A stretch of 64,000 nt of DNA from Heliopora coerulea. Taxonomy: Eukaryota > Cnidaria > Anthozoa > Scleralcyonacea > Helioporidae. The position numbers and the translations under genes were made by a program. The stretch's first letter is position 1, and each line of letters begins with the position of its first letter. The notes below the pieces were generated by a model that worked only from the letters and a program-made list of their open reading frames with translations, had not been told where the DNA came from and did not search any database. Below, piece after piece: positions 48,656-58,960 of the stretch. The stretch spans positions 1,256,001 to 1,320,000 of the forward strand of contig JASJOG010000071.1 in the NCBI GenBank assembly GCA_030142905.1. Reading direction: 5' to 3'.

Positions 48656-48920
48656 GGTGGGCAATGATGCATCACATATGAAAATACCTGATGCCAGATT
48701 TCATATGTGAAAATGGAACATGTGAAGTTGTTTAACATATGAACCACACCTGAATCACATGTGATCACATGCCAACCACTTGTATAAATTTATGAAATTA
48801 AATCATATTAAGAAAACCACATGTGAAAATATTCCTCCTGGAAAATCTAATCCTAATTTTAATCGTATCACATGTCATTAAATCTTATTATGCACATGAC
48901 GTCACATGTGTGGAATTATG
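48656..48920. repeat. Cluster of CACATGTG-type palindromes
   Basis: TCACATATGA, TTCATATGTGAAAATGG, AACATGTGAAG, ATCACATGTGATCACATG, CCACATGTGAAAAT, ATCACATGTCAT and CACATGTGTGG recur within about 260 bases. Clusters like this often mark the subterminal region of DNA transposons, as in the CACTA-like element here, but no partner end was seen. Confidence 0.55.
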
Positions 48921-50202
48921 GAAAATTTTAATATGGGAGGCTCTGGGTGCAGAATACTGATCCAGAGCTGGGTTGGATCAAGCAGAGGATAAAACGGTGA
49001 CTGTTGAAGCTTTTTGACAATCAGTTGCAGGTTTAGGCGTAACGGATGTGACACTTTGTAGACCTTAGATATTGGCAGTTAATGGGCCAACGTAAAGAAT
49101 AGTTGCCTAGTTCCATGGGAGTGTCTCACACGAGTGTGGGAATACGGTTGTGATTGACGAAAATTAATTCCGCAGAGCAGCGTTTTCCAGACGCGTCGAT
49201 AGTAACTTGGCATAAACCTATGACATCGACAAGTTTCTTACTTCGATACGGATATATGCGGGTTTGGTTTTTCGGAGTAAGGAATGATATTGCTTGACAT
49301 TGTAGATCACGTGTGCGGTAAGAACTTTGAAGCTAGCACACCAAGAGTCAATCAACAAGCTAGTATAGATATCGTTAGGGAGGAGGGACATCGTGGCTTT
49401 GTTTTTCCAGGATAAGAAGGATGGAAACAAAAAAGTCGCAAATAGGTCAACCATGTTGTTCTTTGATTTAGTCATTAGACTTCTGGGTGCTGCGTCAGAC
49501 CTTCGCGATCATTTTTTTTTGTTGTTGGTTTTTTTCTTAGAGATAATGTATGTTTCACTGAGCCCATTCGCAAGTACGACGGCCTGGTTCACCACACCGG
49601 TAAAACTAAAGTGATTGCAGCTTCTGTTTTCTGTGTCTTTTCAAAAAATATTTTTATGCTCTTTTTTCGCAATTTCAATCCAGACCAGTTCACGTCCGCC
49701 CTTCAGCTTCTGGTTGTTATGTAGTGTGGGTAGTTTGTACGTGTAATTTTCTTCGGTTATTTGACCCGTCTCGTCGTTTTACTCGGCTTCCACGAGCATT
49801 TTTGAGGCTTCGGGTAAGTAAATATTCTTGCCTGCTTCGGACAAGGAAATGTTTCGAGTCCCTAAATATTTTGGTGTGAGATTTGGAGTGGTATAACAGG
49901 ATACAATTTGATTTCATACCATGGTCTTAGTTTGTTCTTAAACTCGCATATGCAAGCTTTGATGCCAAGTCTTATCTACCACTGGCCAATCCCTTAGTCA
50001 TCCAGCTGTGTGCACTGACGTAGCTTATACAGCTCGAATAAGATGAACTTTTTGGATGAAAAATATTGAGTATGTTTTGTTACAAGTGTTTCAAAGTAGA
50101 TGCCCAACCGTGTCTGTAATGTTACTGTAAGCGGCACAGGAACCTACAGTCTTTGACCATAATGTTGTAGCACCTCACCTTCCAAATTAATGTGGAATAA
50201 AG
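48921..50202. other. Unassigned stretch, no gene recognised
   Basis: A minus ORF at 49218-49475 (MVDLFATFLFPSFLSWKNKA) and a plus ORF at 49393-49614 overlap each other and show no family motif. No repeats with clear borders. Confidence 0.35.
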
Positions 50203-52060
50203 TTAAAATAACAACACTGAATTGGGGGAAGGGAGTTGATTGTTACAACTACTTTTGATGAGTTGAATTTGTGTGTTTAATTCCGGTTTTCTATTTTGGA
50301 TGTAAATAGCTTTGTTCAATTTGACTGTGTAAATGGTTTTGGTTGAATCTAGAATTTTAAAGCAGTTTGGTGTGTTGTTGTTTTTACAATTAGTAGAGTT
50401 GTTGAGGTGCTTAAAGACGTGAGGATTTCGATCATTTAAGGACTTCTCTTTAATCCGTGTTGAGAAATGGAGAGGTTTCACCAATGTATTGTGAATTACA
50501 TCCGGCACAAGTAAATTCATAAGCTGAGAATGATTTTAGAACTATGGGAATCGGGTCCTTTAAATTGAAAAGGTTTTGATTTTGAAATTAGAGAACACTA
50601 GTTTGATACTAAGGTGCATACAGAAACGTTTACACAATTGTCTTTTCATTTGGGTTAGACTAGAACAATTACCAGTGTAGGGGAGTTTAAGATAGTGTAT
50701 ATTGGTCTTTCCGTGTTGTTGGAAATATTTTTGTTAGGGTTTTGTCCGGTTGTCTTTACATATTTTTTAATGATTTTGTCAAGAAAGTGAGAAGGAAAAC
50801 AATTACGTTTGAAAATTTCTGACAGTTTGTAGATATCTTTGTTAAAGCCGGCGTTGGTGTTGTTAATTTCGGATGTCCTATGAACAAAAGTGCAAATTAG
50901 ACATGTTTTGTTGTTTAACGGCGCGAAACTGAAAAAATTTATTAAAATGTTTAGTATGGGATTTTTGTGAAAGGCAGAAGTGACACAAACGTTGGACAAA
51001 TTTTCATCCAAGAAATAACTTTAAGAAAAAACATGACATCAAAGTTTTTAAAAAATATTTTAATGCGAAAGTTTCGTTACACAACCAGTAACATCATCAG
51101 GGCGATATGATTACAGCAATAATTTCTCTGCTTAAATAACGAAAAATTATTTCTGTAATCATATCGCTCTGATGATGTTACTGGTTATGTAACGAAACGT
51201 TAGCATTAAAGTATTTTCAACAACCTTTATGTCATGGGTTTTGTTAAAATTATTTGCTGGGCGCTAACTTTCAATACTCGATTGAGATTCCCGCCTGGTA
51301 CTTTGGTTGCCGACGTTGGACGAATTATCCACTAAAACATCAAGGAAGAGGAGTTTCCCATTTAATTGTTTTTCATGAGTGAGTTTTATGTTGGGATGTT
51401 GAGCGTTGATGTAATAGAAGAATAACATTGCGTCGTGTTCATTGTCAAATAAATAGAAAATGTCATCGACATTTCTTCAGTAAATTAAAATTTTCGAATC
51501 TTTGTAGTTTTCAAGCCGGGATTTTTGATGATATCCCATAAAAAGATCAGCTAAAATAGGAGCAAGAAGAGAACCCATAGAGACCCCATCAATTTGGTCA
51601 TAAATAAAATCATTAAACAAGAAATGCGATTGAGCAGTTGCAAACGAAAACAAAATTTAAGGTCAGTTCTGTTAATAGGAAAGTTAGGATTATGTTTAAA
51701 AATAGTAATGATGTAGATGCTTATAATTTCGTTAAGAGGAATGTTCGTGAAAAGGTTTTGTACATTGCAAGATATGAGGTACTTGTTGCATGCGTCGATA
51801 TTCCGAATTTCTCCAACGAAAGAGAAAGAATCTTGTGTTGGGTATTTGTTGGAAATATGGGGGCTTAGGAAATAACTTAGATATTAAGCTAGTTTGCAAT
51901 TATATGCCCCTATCGAGGATACAGTCGGTCTGAAAGGAGGTGGTGTGTTTCTTTCGCTTTGTTTATGCAATTTGGGAAGGTCATAGAATCTGGCAGGCCG
52001 TAAGCCTTTGGGATCGATGTCTTTACCAATTGTAAAAACCACTTTACACCAAACTGCTTT
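50203..52060 (-). pseudogene. Penelope-like retroelement, reverse transcriptase and endonuclease remains
   Basis: Read leftward: about 52035 DPKGLRPARFYDLPKLHKQS and PPFRPTVSSIGAYNCKL (RT N-terminal blocks), 51605-51540 QIDGVSMGSLLAPILADLF, 51480 RNVDDIFYLF (RT catalytic Asp pair, with Asn instead of Tyr), NAQHPNIKLTHEKQ and LLFLDVLVDNSSNV. Then come 51011-50655 (VCVTSAFHKNPILN, FFSFAPLNNKTCL) and 50520-50203 (the end of the GIY-YIG endonuclease region: HVFKHLNNSTNC, IYTVKLNKAIYIQNRKPELN). Penelope elements pair an RT with a GIY-YIG nuclease. Frameshifts break the frame, and a hairpin insert of about 300 bases interrupts it at 51010-51310. Confidence 0.78.
50986..51328. mobile_element. Hairpin insertion with hammerhead-like cores inside the Penelope coding region
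   Basis: ACGTTGGACAAATT (50989-51002) and ACGTTGGACGAATT (51312-51325) flank the insert and duplicate the coding words for SNV, consistent with a target duplication of about 14 bases or more. Inside, arms of about 85 bases (51033-51120 and 51150-51237) are inverted. Each arm contains CTGATGATGTTAC, a TGGTTRT loop and GTAACGAAAC, once per strand (plus copy at 51169-51198). That is the CUGAUGA, stem, GAAA order of hammerhead ribozymes, but one extra U stands before the stem. It may be a small retroelement related to Penelope termini. Confidence 0.6.
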
Positions 52061-52400
52061 AAAATTCTTGATTCAGCCAAAAACACTTACACACTCAAAT
52101 TGAAAGAAACTATTTACATCCAAAATAGAAAACGAGAATTAAGCACACAAATTTAACACATCAGCACCTTCCTCTGTTCATAATTATCTTTTCTTAAAGC
52201 CTATTTTAGTCTTCACGCAACATATTGTCGTTGTAATTAATCATCTTAGCATATCGTCACTGTAATTAGTTAAGTTATTTTTTAATTCCTAATTAAAGCC
52301 CTACAAACATCACTCTATAAAGTGAAGATGGCGTAAGTCTTCCCGAAACATGTTTTTATAAAGTATTCTCGTGTTTTTGAAATTTATAACTGTCGTTTTG
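52040..52400 (+). pseudogene. 3' fragment of a second Penelope-like copy on the plus strand
   Basis: 52062-52157 reads ILDSAKNTYTLKLKETIYIQ and NRKRELSTQI, the same C-terminal endonuclease text as the minus-strand copy ending at 50203. It is followed at 52330-52362 by GAAGATGGCGTAAGTCTTCC and CGAAACATG, a GAAGATGGC...CGAAAC pattern seen at Penelope ends. The two copies are therefore head to head around 52.04 kb. Confidence 0.6.
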
Positions 52401-52439
52401 CTAGCAAGAAGTTTTGGAAATATGAAATTAAATTTGGGT

Positions 52440-53300
52440 AAGTACGTCTAGTTAAATCTAATAAGGTGTCGGTAGACCTAAGTACGTCAAAGTAGGTCTA
52501 GGTTGCTCCAAGTAGTTCTAAGTACGCTTGGTAGATTGGATGTGCAGTGTTTCAATTCTATTTCAGAATCATCCTCAGGGTATTATGAAATGATAACTTC
52601 ACAATTAACCTACACTGTTGAAGTCAACTGAAAAATGTTGACTCGAGCGGGATTTGAACTCGCACCTTCGGGATACCAAGCGCATACAGAGAGAGCGGCG
52701 AACCGGTATCCCGAAGGTGGTAGGTCAAATCCCGCTCGAGTCAACATTTTTCAGTTGACTTCAACAGTGTAGGTTAATTGTAAAGTTATCATTTCATAAT
52801 ACGCTTAGTAGACTTGGGTTGGTTTAAGTATGTCTAAATAAGCCTACTTAGATCTAACTAGTTCTAAGTAGGCCTGAGAAGACCTGGGTAGACCTAGATT
52901 AGTTTGAGTACATCTAATAAGTCTAAGGCCCAAGTAGGTTGAAATAGGCCTAAATACGAGTAGGTAGGTTAAATGAGTTCTAAGTAGGTCAAAGTAGTTC
53001 TATGTATAGCCAAATAGGTCTAAGTTACTTCAAAGGCGTAGCTAATTGTGACATAATCACAAGGGCACTAACAGGCCACCATGCCAAAACATGGATCGTG
53101 CTACGCAAAGGCAAAGCCTTGTAAATTGGATTAAGTAAGTTTAAGTAGGCCTCAGTAGACCTAAGTAGGCCTACGCAAGTCTGAGTAGCCCTAAACAGAC
53201 CTCAGTAGGTGAAGGTTTGTCTACAAAGGTCGAAGCAGGCCTAAATAGATCCAGGCAGGCCTGTATAGCTTTAAGTACGTATAAGTAGACGAGGGCGGAT
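52440..53300. repeat. Degenerate tandem array of GTAGGTCTAA units, part 1
   Basis: Units such as AAGTAGGTCTAAG, AAGTAGGCCTGAG and TAGACCTAAGTAGGCCTA recur at 10-13 base spacing, interrupted by a tRNA-like hairpin (52580-52802) and a short block at 53030-53120. The hAT-related repeat at 53300-53560 follows. Confidence 0.75.
52580..52802. mobile_element. Hairpin element with tRNA-like T-arm in each arm
   Basis: GTATTATGAAATGATAACTT at the left is matched by its complement ending at 52802. Arms of about 98 bases surround a 25-base spacer with GAGAGAGCGGCGAACC. Each arm contains CCCGCTCGAGTCAACATTTT next to GTTCAAATCCCGC, very like the T-arm and B box of a tRNA (GGTTCRAATCC). An anticodon arm or complete cloverleaf is not present, so it is a tRNA-derived or tRNA-like repeat, not a tRNA gene. 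It may have inserted into the GTAGGTCTAA array, as TACGCTTRGTAGA is found on both sides (about 52527 and 52799). Confidence 0.65.
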
Positions 53301-53565
53301 CTAGAATTTTCTGTGACAAAGTTTCAAGTGCCAAAGACACAATATATCTATGGGTGTCTGGGACTTGCTTTTCGGGAAAATTTTTGATTTTGAAAAGCCG
53401 AAGAACATGTTTTCCTACATTTTGGGAGGACAACTTTGGAAAAAAAAATGATTGCTGGATAGGTAAATCTCTCAGTAATCAATGCAAATAAATATGAATT
53501 CTATCTCATGCACAAGCAAATTGATTATCAGATCATTGTTGCTAAGATATAATGGCAAAATAGAG
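53300..53565 (+). repeat. hAT-related dispersed repeat, second copy
   Basis: Matches 21735-21940 in the same orientation: GGGACTTGCTTTTCGGGAAA, TTTTGATTTTGAAAAGCC, GAACATGTTTTCCTACAT and GGTAAATCTCTCAGTAATCA. Ends are not defined. Confidence 0.5.
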
Positions 53566-53985
53566 AGGGTGGACAAAAGGAAGTGGCCATCCTAAGAAAT
53601 ATAGTCAATTTGGTATAACTGTCACAGGATGAACAGAAATTAAGGATAACCATATGTATTTAAAATGCTTTTTTCGAGATCTGATTAAAAAGCTTCTGAA
53701 ATGCTAATTTTAAGCACTTGCGTAGATCATATATCAATTTTTAAGATTTTTGATGATGTGCTATTCAAAACATGGTTTATTTTCTCCTATTTCTTACAAA
53801 TTAGATAACAGGAAATTGTCCATAAAATCGCCTAAATATCATGCATCGCACAATATTTAGTTGATAACTTAAGTCCAAAACATTATTAGCCGAGAAGGTA
53901 ATTTCAAGCGCAATTTTAAACATTTTCATTGGGACTTTTTGTGGAAGTAATATGACTAGTAAGGGACTTAAACAAAACGGAACTG
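53566..53985 (+). repeat. About 400-bp duplicated block, copy 1
   Basis: Starts AAGTGGCCATCCTAAGAAAT and ends near TTTTCATTGGGACTTTTTGT. It is repeated at 54475-54870 in the same orientation with roughly one change in eight bases. It has no ORF. Confidence 0.8.
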
Positions 53986-54169
53986 ACAGGGCTGAGGTAA
54001 AAAATTAAAAGAATTATTTCCCAGATCGGGGTGTATGGTTTATTTTATGTTTTGACCCAAGTTACGAGGCAAAGCCGAAAGTCACCAAAATCGAATATAG
54101 TAACGCATCTAGGAAAGGAAAATCAAATTCGGGTTCTTCAGGAAAATTTTACTTGGTTCTAGGACCTAG

Positions 54170-54475
54170 TTGACCTTGTCTAGGTCAGCCCCAGGTCAGA
54201 TCTAAGTAGAGCTACTAGTTTGAGCAGGTTTAATAGATCTCAGTAGGTCAAAATAGGCCAAAGTGGATAAAAGTAGGTCTAAGTGGTAATAAACGGGTTT
54301 AAGTAGGACTTTGTAGGTCTAAATTGGTCTAATAGGTATATAAATAGGCCTACGTTGGCCTAAGTGGGTTTGAATTGGTTTAAGTAGGCATGAGTAGGCC
54401 TGCTAACGTCTAAGTTTACTTAACCAGGCTTAAAAAAGACTTAGTAGAGGTAAGTAGAGCTAAATACTAGGTGTG
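54170..54475. repeat. GTAGGTCTAA array, part 2
   Basis: The same 10-13 base units as at 52440 (GTAGGTCTAAGTGGTAATAA, AGTAGGCATGAGTAGGCC) resume after the first 400-bp block and stop at the second. The alternation array-block-array-block suggests the two parts duplicated together. Confidence 0.72.
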
Positions 54476-54875
54476 GACCAAAAAAAATTTGGCCATCCTA
54501 AAAATACAGTCAATTTGATCTAACTATCACAGGATGAACAAAAATGAAGGATAACCATATATTTTTAGAAAGCTTTCTTGAAGATCTGATAAAAACGTTT
54601 CTGAAATACTAATTTCAACTGCTTGCTTAGAACATATATCAATTCTTAAGACTTTTGACAATAATGTGATATGCAAAACGTGGTCAATTTTCTCCTATTT
54701 CTTACAAATTAGATGATATAAAATTGTCCATAAAATCATCAAAATATCATGCATCCCACATTGTTTAGTTGAGAACTGAAGTACAAAACATTATTAGACT
54801 AGAAGATAGTTTTATGCGCATTTCTGAATATTTTCATTGGGGTTTTTGTGGGAAATTGATATGGCTTGTAAACAA
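54475..54875 (+). repeat. About 400-bp duplicated block, copy 2
   Basis: Aligns with 53566-53985 over its whole length, for example TTTTCTCCTATTTCTTACAA followed by ATTAGAT and AAATTGTCCATAAAATC in both. Confidence 0.8.
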
Positions 54876-55885
54876 CTTTAAAAAGTCGGCAGCGAGAAGA
54901 CTGAGATGAAAATTAGGAGGAATCACAAGATTCTTGGCTTGCTTTAAGCTGGAGGTACCACATGTGATACGTCCAAAAAGTTCAACATCAGCTATTCTTG
55001 AAAAAAAATTGTATTAAGATAAAATTGAGTAGGGATTGCAGTCGTGTTTCTAGTTTAGGATGGAAAGCACTGAACCAAGTGACCGTTTAATTATTAAAAG
55101 TTCCAAATCAAGCACCTCCAACCAAACAGTAGCTGGCAGATAAATTAGATCGCTCAAACTGGGGTGAAAGTTTCCACTTGAAGCGTTAATTACCTCTTAA
55201 AAGAGAGACACAATAAATGGAGAAAAAATTTCAAGAAACAATTTGTGAGTGAGAAGAATCGTTTGTCGCGATTATCATTTCCTAGTGAGCTTATTAGTGG
55301 GAATATTGATGAATAGATATGCGTTGTCCTAAATCACATTGAAAACTTATTGGCTGAGTTGAACTAATTAGCAAAAGACAGAAAGTCGGAAAAGGAAAAG
55401 GAACTTTTTGAGATACTCAAAAATGGATTGCAAGTAATCACTAAAAATTAATTGTATCAACTTATTGAAAACATTTTTCGTTAATAGAAAGCTGTGATCA
55501 AATGAAAGGGAGAGCCAGCTAGGTATTGAATAGTACATACAATAGATGTGTATTTAAATTACTGTTGTTGTTGTAGTTATTAAATAAACTTGATTGATAA
55601 TTTTGCGCATAAATTTGCGACAGTTAATTAAAAAAGTTCAGAGATGTACCAGGAATTTGTAAACTTGGAATTTGTAGTAATTTGTAAATTTGCAAAACCA
55701 GGAATTTAAAAACCACTGGCTAAAATTAACATTTGAGATAATAGCCTCACCCACCACACGAAGCGCAGTGCGAAGGTCCAAAGGCCCTAGCGGTCAAGGG
55801 TACTAATTTAAACGTGCGTGGAATCCTTTTACACGAGTGATGACTAGGGAAAAAAGTTTTCGCAGTTTTTGAATAATTTGTTTGT
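54876..55885. other. Non-coding stretch, no gene seen
   Basis: AT-rich sequence with no ORF of note. Near 55620-55710 words of the type GGAATTTGTAAACTTGGAAT repeat a few times. Confidence 0.45.
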
Positions 55886-55889
<4 letters not shown>

Positions 55890-55947
<58 letters not shown>

Positions 55948-56066
55948 ACTGCCAAGATAAAACTTTTAAAAATCTTTATCTTTAAAAGTTTTATCTTGGC
56001 AATTATAAAAGGTTTCAAAACCTTAGATAAGGAGGTTTGTGATAAGTTATATATATATATATAGGT
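55890..56066. repeat. AT microsatellites around a 58-bp hairpin
   Basis: (AT)n occupies about 55892-55946 and again 56047-56062. Between them ACTGCCAAGATAAAACTTTT at 55947 is mirrored by AAAAGTTTTATCTTGGCAAT ending at 56004, an inverted repeat with a short loop. Confidence 0.75.
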
Positions 56067-56109
56067 ATATATTCAAGGATTCCAGTTGCTCAAGTATGCT
56101 ACGTGCAAA

Positions 56110-57700
56110 CTCTTGGACTTTTATGTTGTTGGCCAAACCTTAGGTTACTTAACTCCATATAGAAGAAAATCAATTTGGTCTCGTTATTTTTTCCCTTGTG
56201 TGGATCTCTAGCAAGTTGTTTACGTCATTTGAATACTGAACCCAATATATGCTTTAAGATAAGCAAACGAAATAGCATTCTTGGTGCTTGCGGCTGGTTT
56301 CACTTTTGCAGGAAATCTTAGTTACTGGACAATTTATGAACTGGAAGGACAGTTCTAAAACTCAGCTCTTTGGAATACGCATTGGCCAACTGTTCACATT
56401 CTGTAGCAACGCTTTGACTTGGCTCATTCTTGTCAATATGAGCAAAAGATGTTACGGTAACTCGCTTGTTCCCAGGACATTTGCTAAGCGACTGAGTGTA
56501 AACGACATTCTTCGCAGAAGTTGAAACGATGCTGATTTGTATAAATCGAGACTTTTCACGTTCTAGTACTCACTTTGCTGATCTAGACAAACACACGTAC
56601 GTCTCAATTGAATGGATTGGAAATGCAAGTTTGGGAACGGAATTGTTTTGACAGCTTTCTATCGTGGCTTCCAAACTTCATTCTTTGCCAAGAGAGACTT
56701 ATTGGTTCCAATAATATCACCTGGATTTTGCTGGTGTTTAATGGCAAAGTAGAATGCTGATTCTGGTTCATTAGGACGATGGTTTTTGAATAGTTTGTAA
56801 TACTTCGGATTGCGTTCATGGTCAATTGTTAAAGAAGTGAGATAAAACACACAGCGTCCTAAGACTTGACCTGAGCTGAAAGTCTGAGGATCCTTTAGCC
56901 ACTTTCCATAGAAAGATTTCATAGCGTTTTTCGGGATCGTTTTCCCTGTGAAATGTCACTCCACTGAAGACATTGAAATCTATTTATGGCTTGCAAACAA
57001 GAACGAGAGGTAAACAGCGACCAGTAAACACTCTGAAAAGCTACTTATCATGGTAGATCATTATATCCTTGGACAAAAATGTTGTCCGCTTCAATCTTTC
57101 TCACTTTTAAGGTGGTTTGTGGACGGTTACCTTCACCATGTTCGACCAGTAATGCTTTCATCAAGATTTTACACCTCTAAAGAAAATTTATAACCGATTT
57201 TTTACAATAAATTCACCATTAAACCCTTTGTGTTGAAGTGCCGCTGAACGCTTCGTTGAAAATACGTAAGAGTTGAATGTTTGTACGCTAGGTCATTTTT
57301 CTCCATTACCAAAGTATTACAGTGGAAAAAATTACGTATTCTACTTCTCTTGATTCGTTCGTCCCTCGACCAAACTTGTACAAGGTTTGCTTGTAGTTTG
57401 TTGTATGTTTTGTATTTTCCAATTTTTGGTCAGCAATAAAAATGTAGACCTCTTTCATGTTTTCTTTGTTTATCTCATCGGTTTCGTAATTCTTTTCAAT
57501 TTCGTTACCAAAGTCTTTTACCTGCGGATAAATACTTAGCATAATTCTTCATCATAACACTTCCACTAGACACTTGTAATTAACTTTGAGATAATGTAGG
57601 ATTTATTACTTTTTGAATATAAAAAGTATCCAAAATTTTTTTTTGCAGTCATAAGTTACTCGTAGTACTGATATCCGGTCGGTAACCTTTGAGAATGCTC
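56110..57700 (-). mobile_element. Decayed Crypton (tyrosine recombinase) copy 2, inverted relative to copy 1
   Basis: 57542-57306 reads MLSIYPQVKDFGNEIEKNYE and NKENMKEVYIFIADQKLENT. 56922-56659 reads GKWLKDPQTFSSGQVLGRCV, TIDHERNPKYYKLFKNHRPN, EPESAFYFAIKHQQNPGD and LLAKNEVWK. The flanks match copy 1 as well (AAAGCGGAGCATTCTCAAAG near 57700 and the GGTCTCG/TTGTTTACGTCATT region near 56200). The C-terminal catalytic part after 56659 is replaced by degraded sequence. Both copies share the same middle decay, which suggests descent from one already defective element. Confidence 0.7.
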
Positions 57701-57888
57701 CGCTTTTGATGATGATGATGAACTATTTTGTTTATACACGCTAACATCGTCAGCAATAGCTGGTTTCCACGATGGGCGTGTAAAACAATATAAGGGAAAA
57801 TTACATTATTTACAATCAAATCAAAGTTGCAAAATGAGTCACTATATTACATTGATGATAAACAAAAAGAGTAGATAATGACAGAATC

Positions 57889-58960
57889 TTAGGTTGAATC
57901 AACATTATAAGTAGCAATTTTTCGTTTAAAAATTGTAAATGATTTACTATCTCTTATGTTTGATGTCAGGGAGTTCCATATTAAGGGTCCATTAAACATA
58001 AGACTTTTCTTCATATTGTTTGTTCGTGGTTTTGGCAAACACACTTTGGAAGAACTTCCGCGAAGATTGTGATTTAAGACGTCTTGTCTGAAAGTGAAAA
58101 GTTTGTTCAGACATTCTGGACCAATATTATTAAGAATTTTAAACATCACTTTTGCGTTTGCCTTTTCCCTTTGTTGTTTTAGTGGTTCCCATCCTAGCGT
58201 ATTTAAATCATTTTCCTGGCTTACTTCAGTGGATATAATTTGCTATAATGTGAGCAGATCTGTTGTGAAGATTTTACAAACGTATTGACTGGGTTTCACC
58301 GAAAACATTCCAAACTTCGCAACAGTAATTAAAGTATGGTTGTATTATTGCATTATATACTAATATAAGTGTTTTCCTGTCTGTAAACTCTTTAAAACGT
58401 CGCAGGGCGCCTAAACCTGATGCAAGTTGTTTACATAAGTTTTCGGGGTTACTTTTAAAATCAAAGTGGTGGTAGATTTTAACCCCTAGAGGTTTACTTT
58501 CAAAGACTTGCTTTATTTGTTTGCCTTCAGTATTTATGTTTAGTTGGTAGTCATTTACTCGTTTAGGCATCTGTTTTGAACCAATTAATATAAATTCTGT
58601 TTTCGCAACATTCAGACTTAGTTTATTGGCAACGAACCATTTTCGAAGATTTTCTAAATCAGAGTTTACTGCATTCTCAATTTCAACCATCATCTTTCCT
58701 GTTGCTGTTTTATTTGTGTCATCAGCAAATAGTCTTGCTTGGGTTTTGTTTAAACATTCCGGTAGATCATTTGAAGACGGAAAGTGTTGCCATCTACTAA
58801 AATGCCATTCTTCGAAGCTAAAAATGTGATAAGGTTGATCCGAAAACGACATGAAGTAAATCAAGATCGCAACTAATACTGGGTCTTGAAACGAACATCC
58901 ATTGTTTAGCAGCAGAATTGTCAGAATGGATCTCTCCATTTGTGAAACCGTTAAAGGTTA
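57889..58960 (-). pseudogene. Non-LTR retrotransposon reverse transcriptase, C-terminal part (CR1/L2-like)
   Basis: 58939-58274 reads ARLFADDTNKTATGK (RT catalytic F-A-D-D), ENLRKWFVANKLSLNVAKTE, FILIGSKQMPKRV and LGALRRFKEFTDRKTLILVY, NAIIQPYFNYCCEVW. After a frameshift and stops near 58270-58200, 58149-57889 continues with MFKILNNIGPECLNKLF, NLRGSSSKVCLPKPRTNNMK and LIWNSLTSNIRDSKSFTIFK. This is the usual end of CR1/L2-type ORF2. The first 60 residues of the long ORF do not fit the family well. The 5' part and a 3' tail are not recognised. Confidence 0.78.

Noticed and set aside
52620..52750. A tRNA gene
   Set aside because: Only the T-arm-like part is present and it is mirrored in a long hairpin; no D-arm or anticodon arm can be formed.
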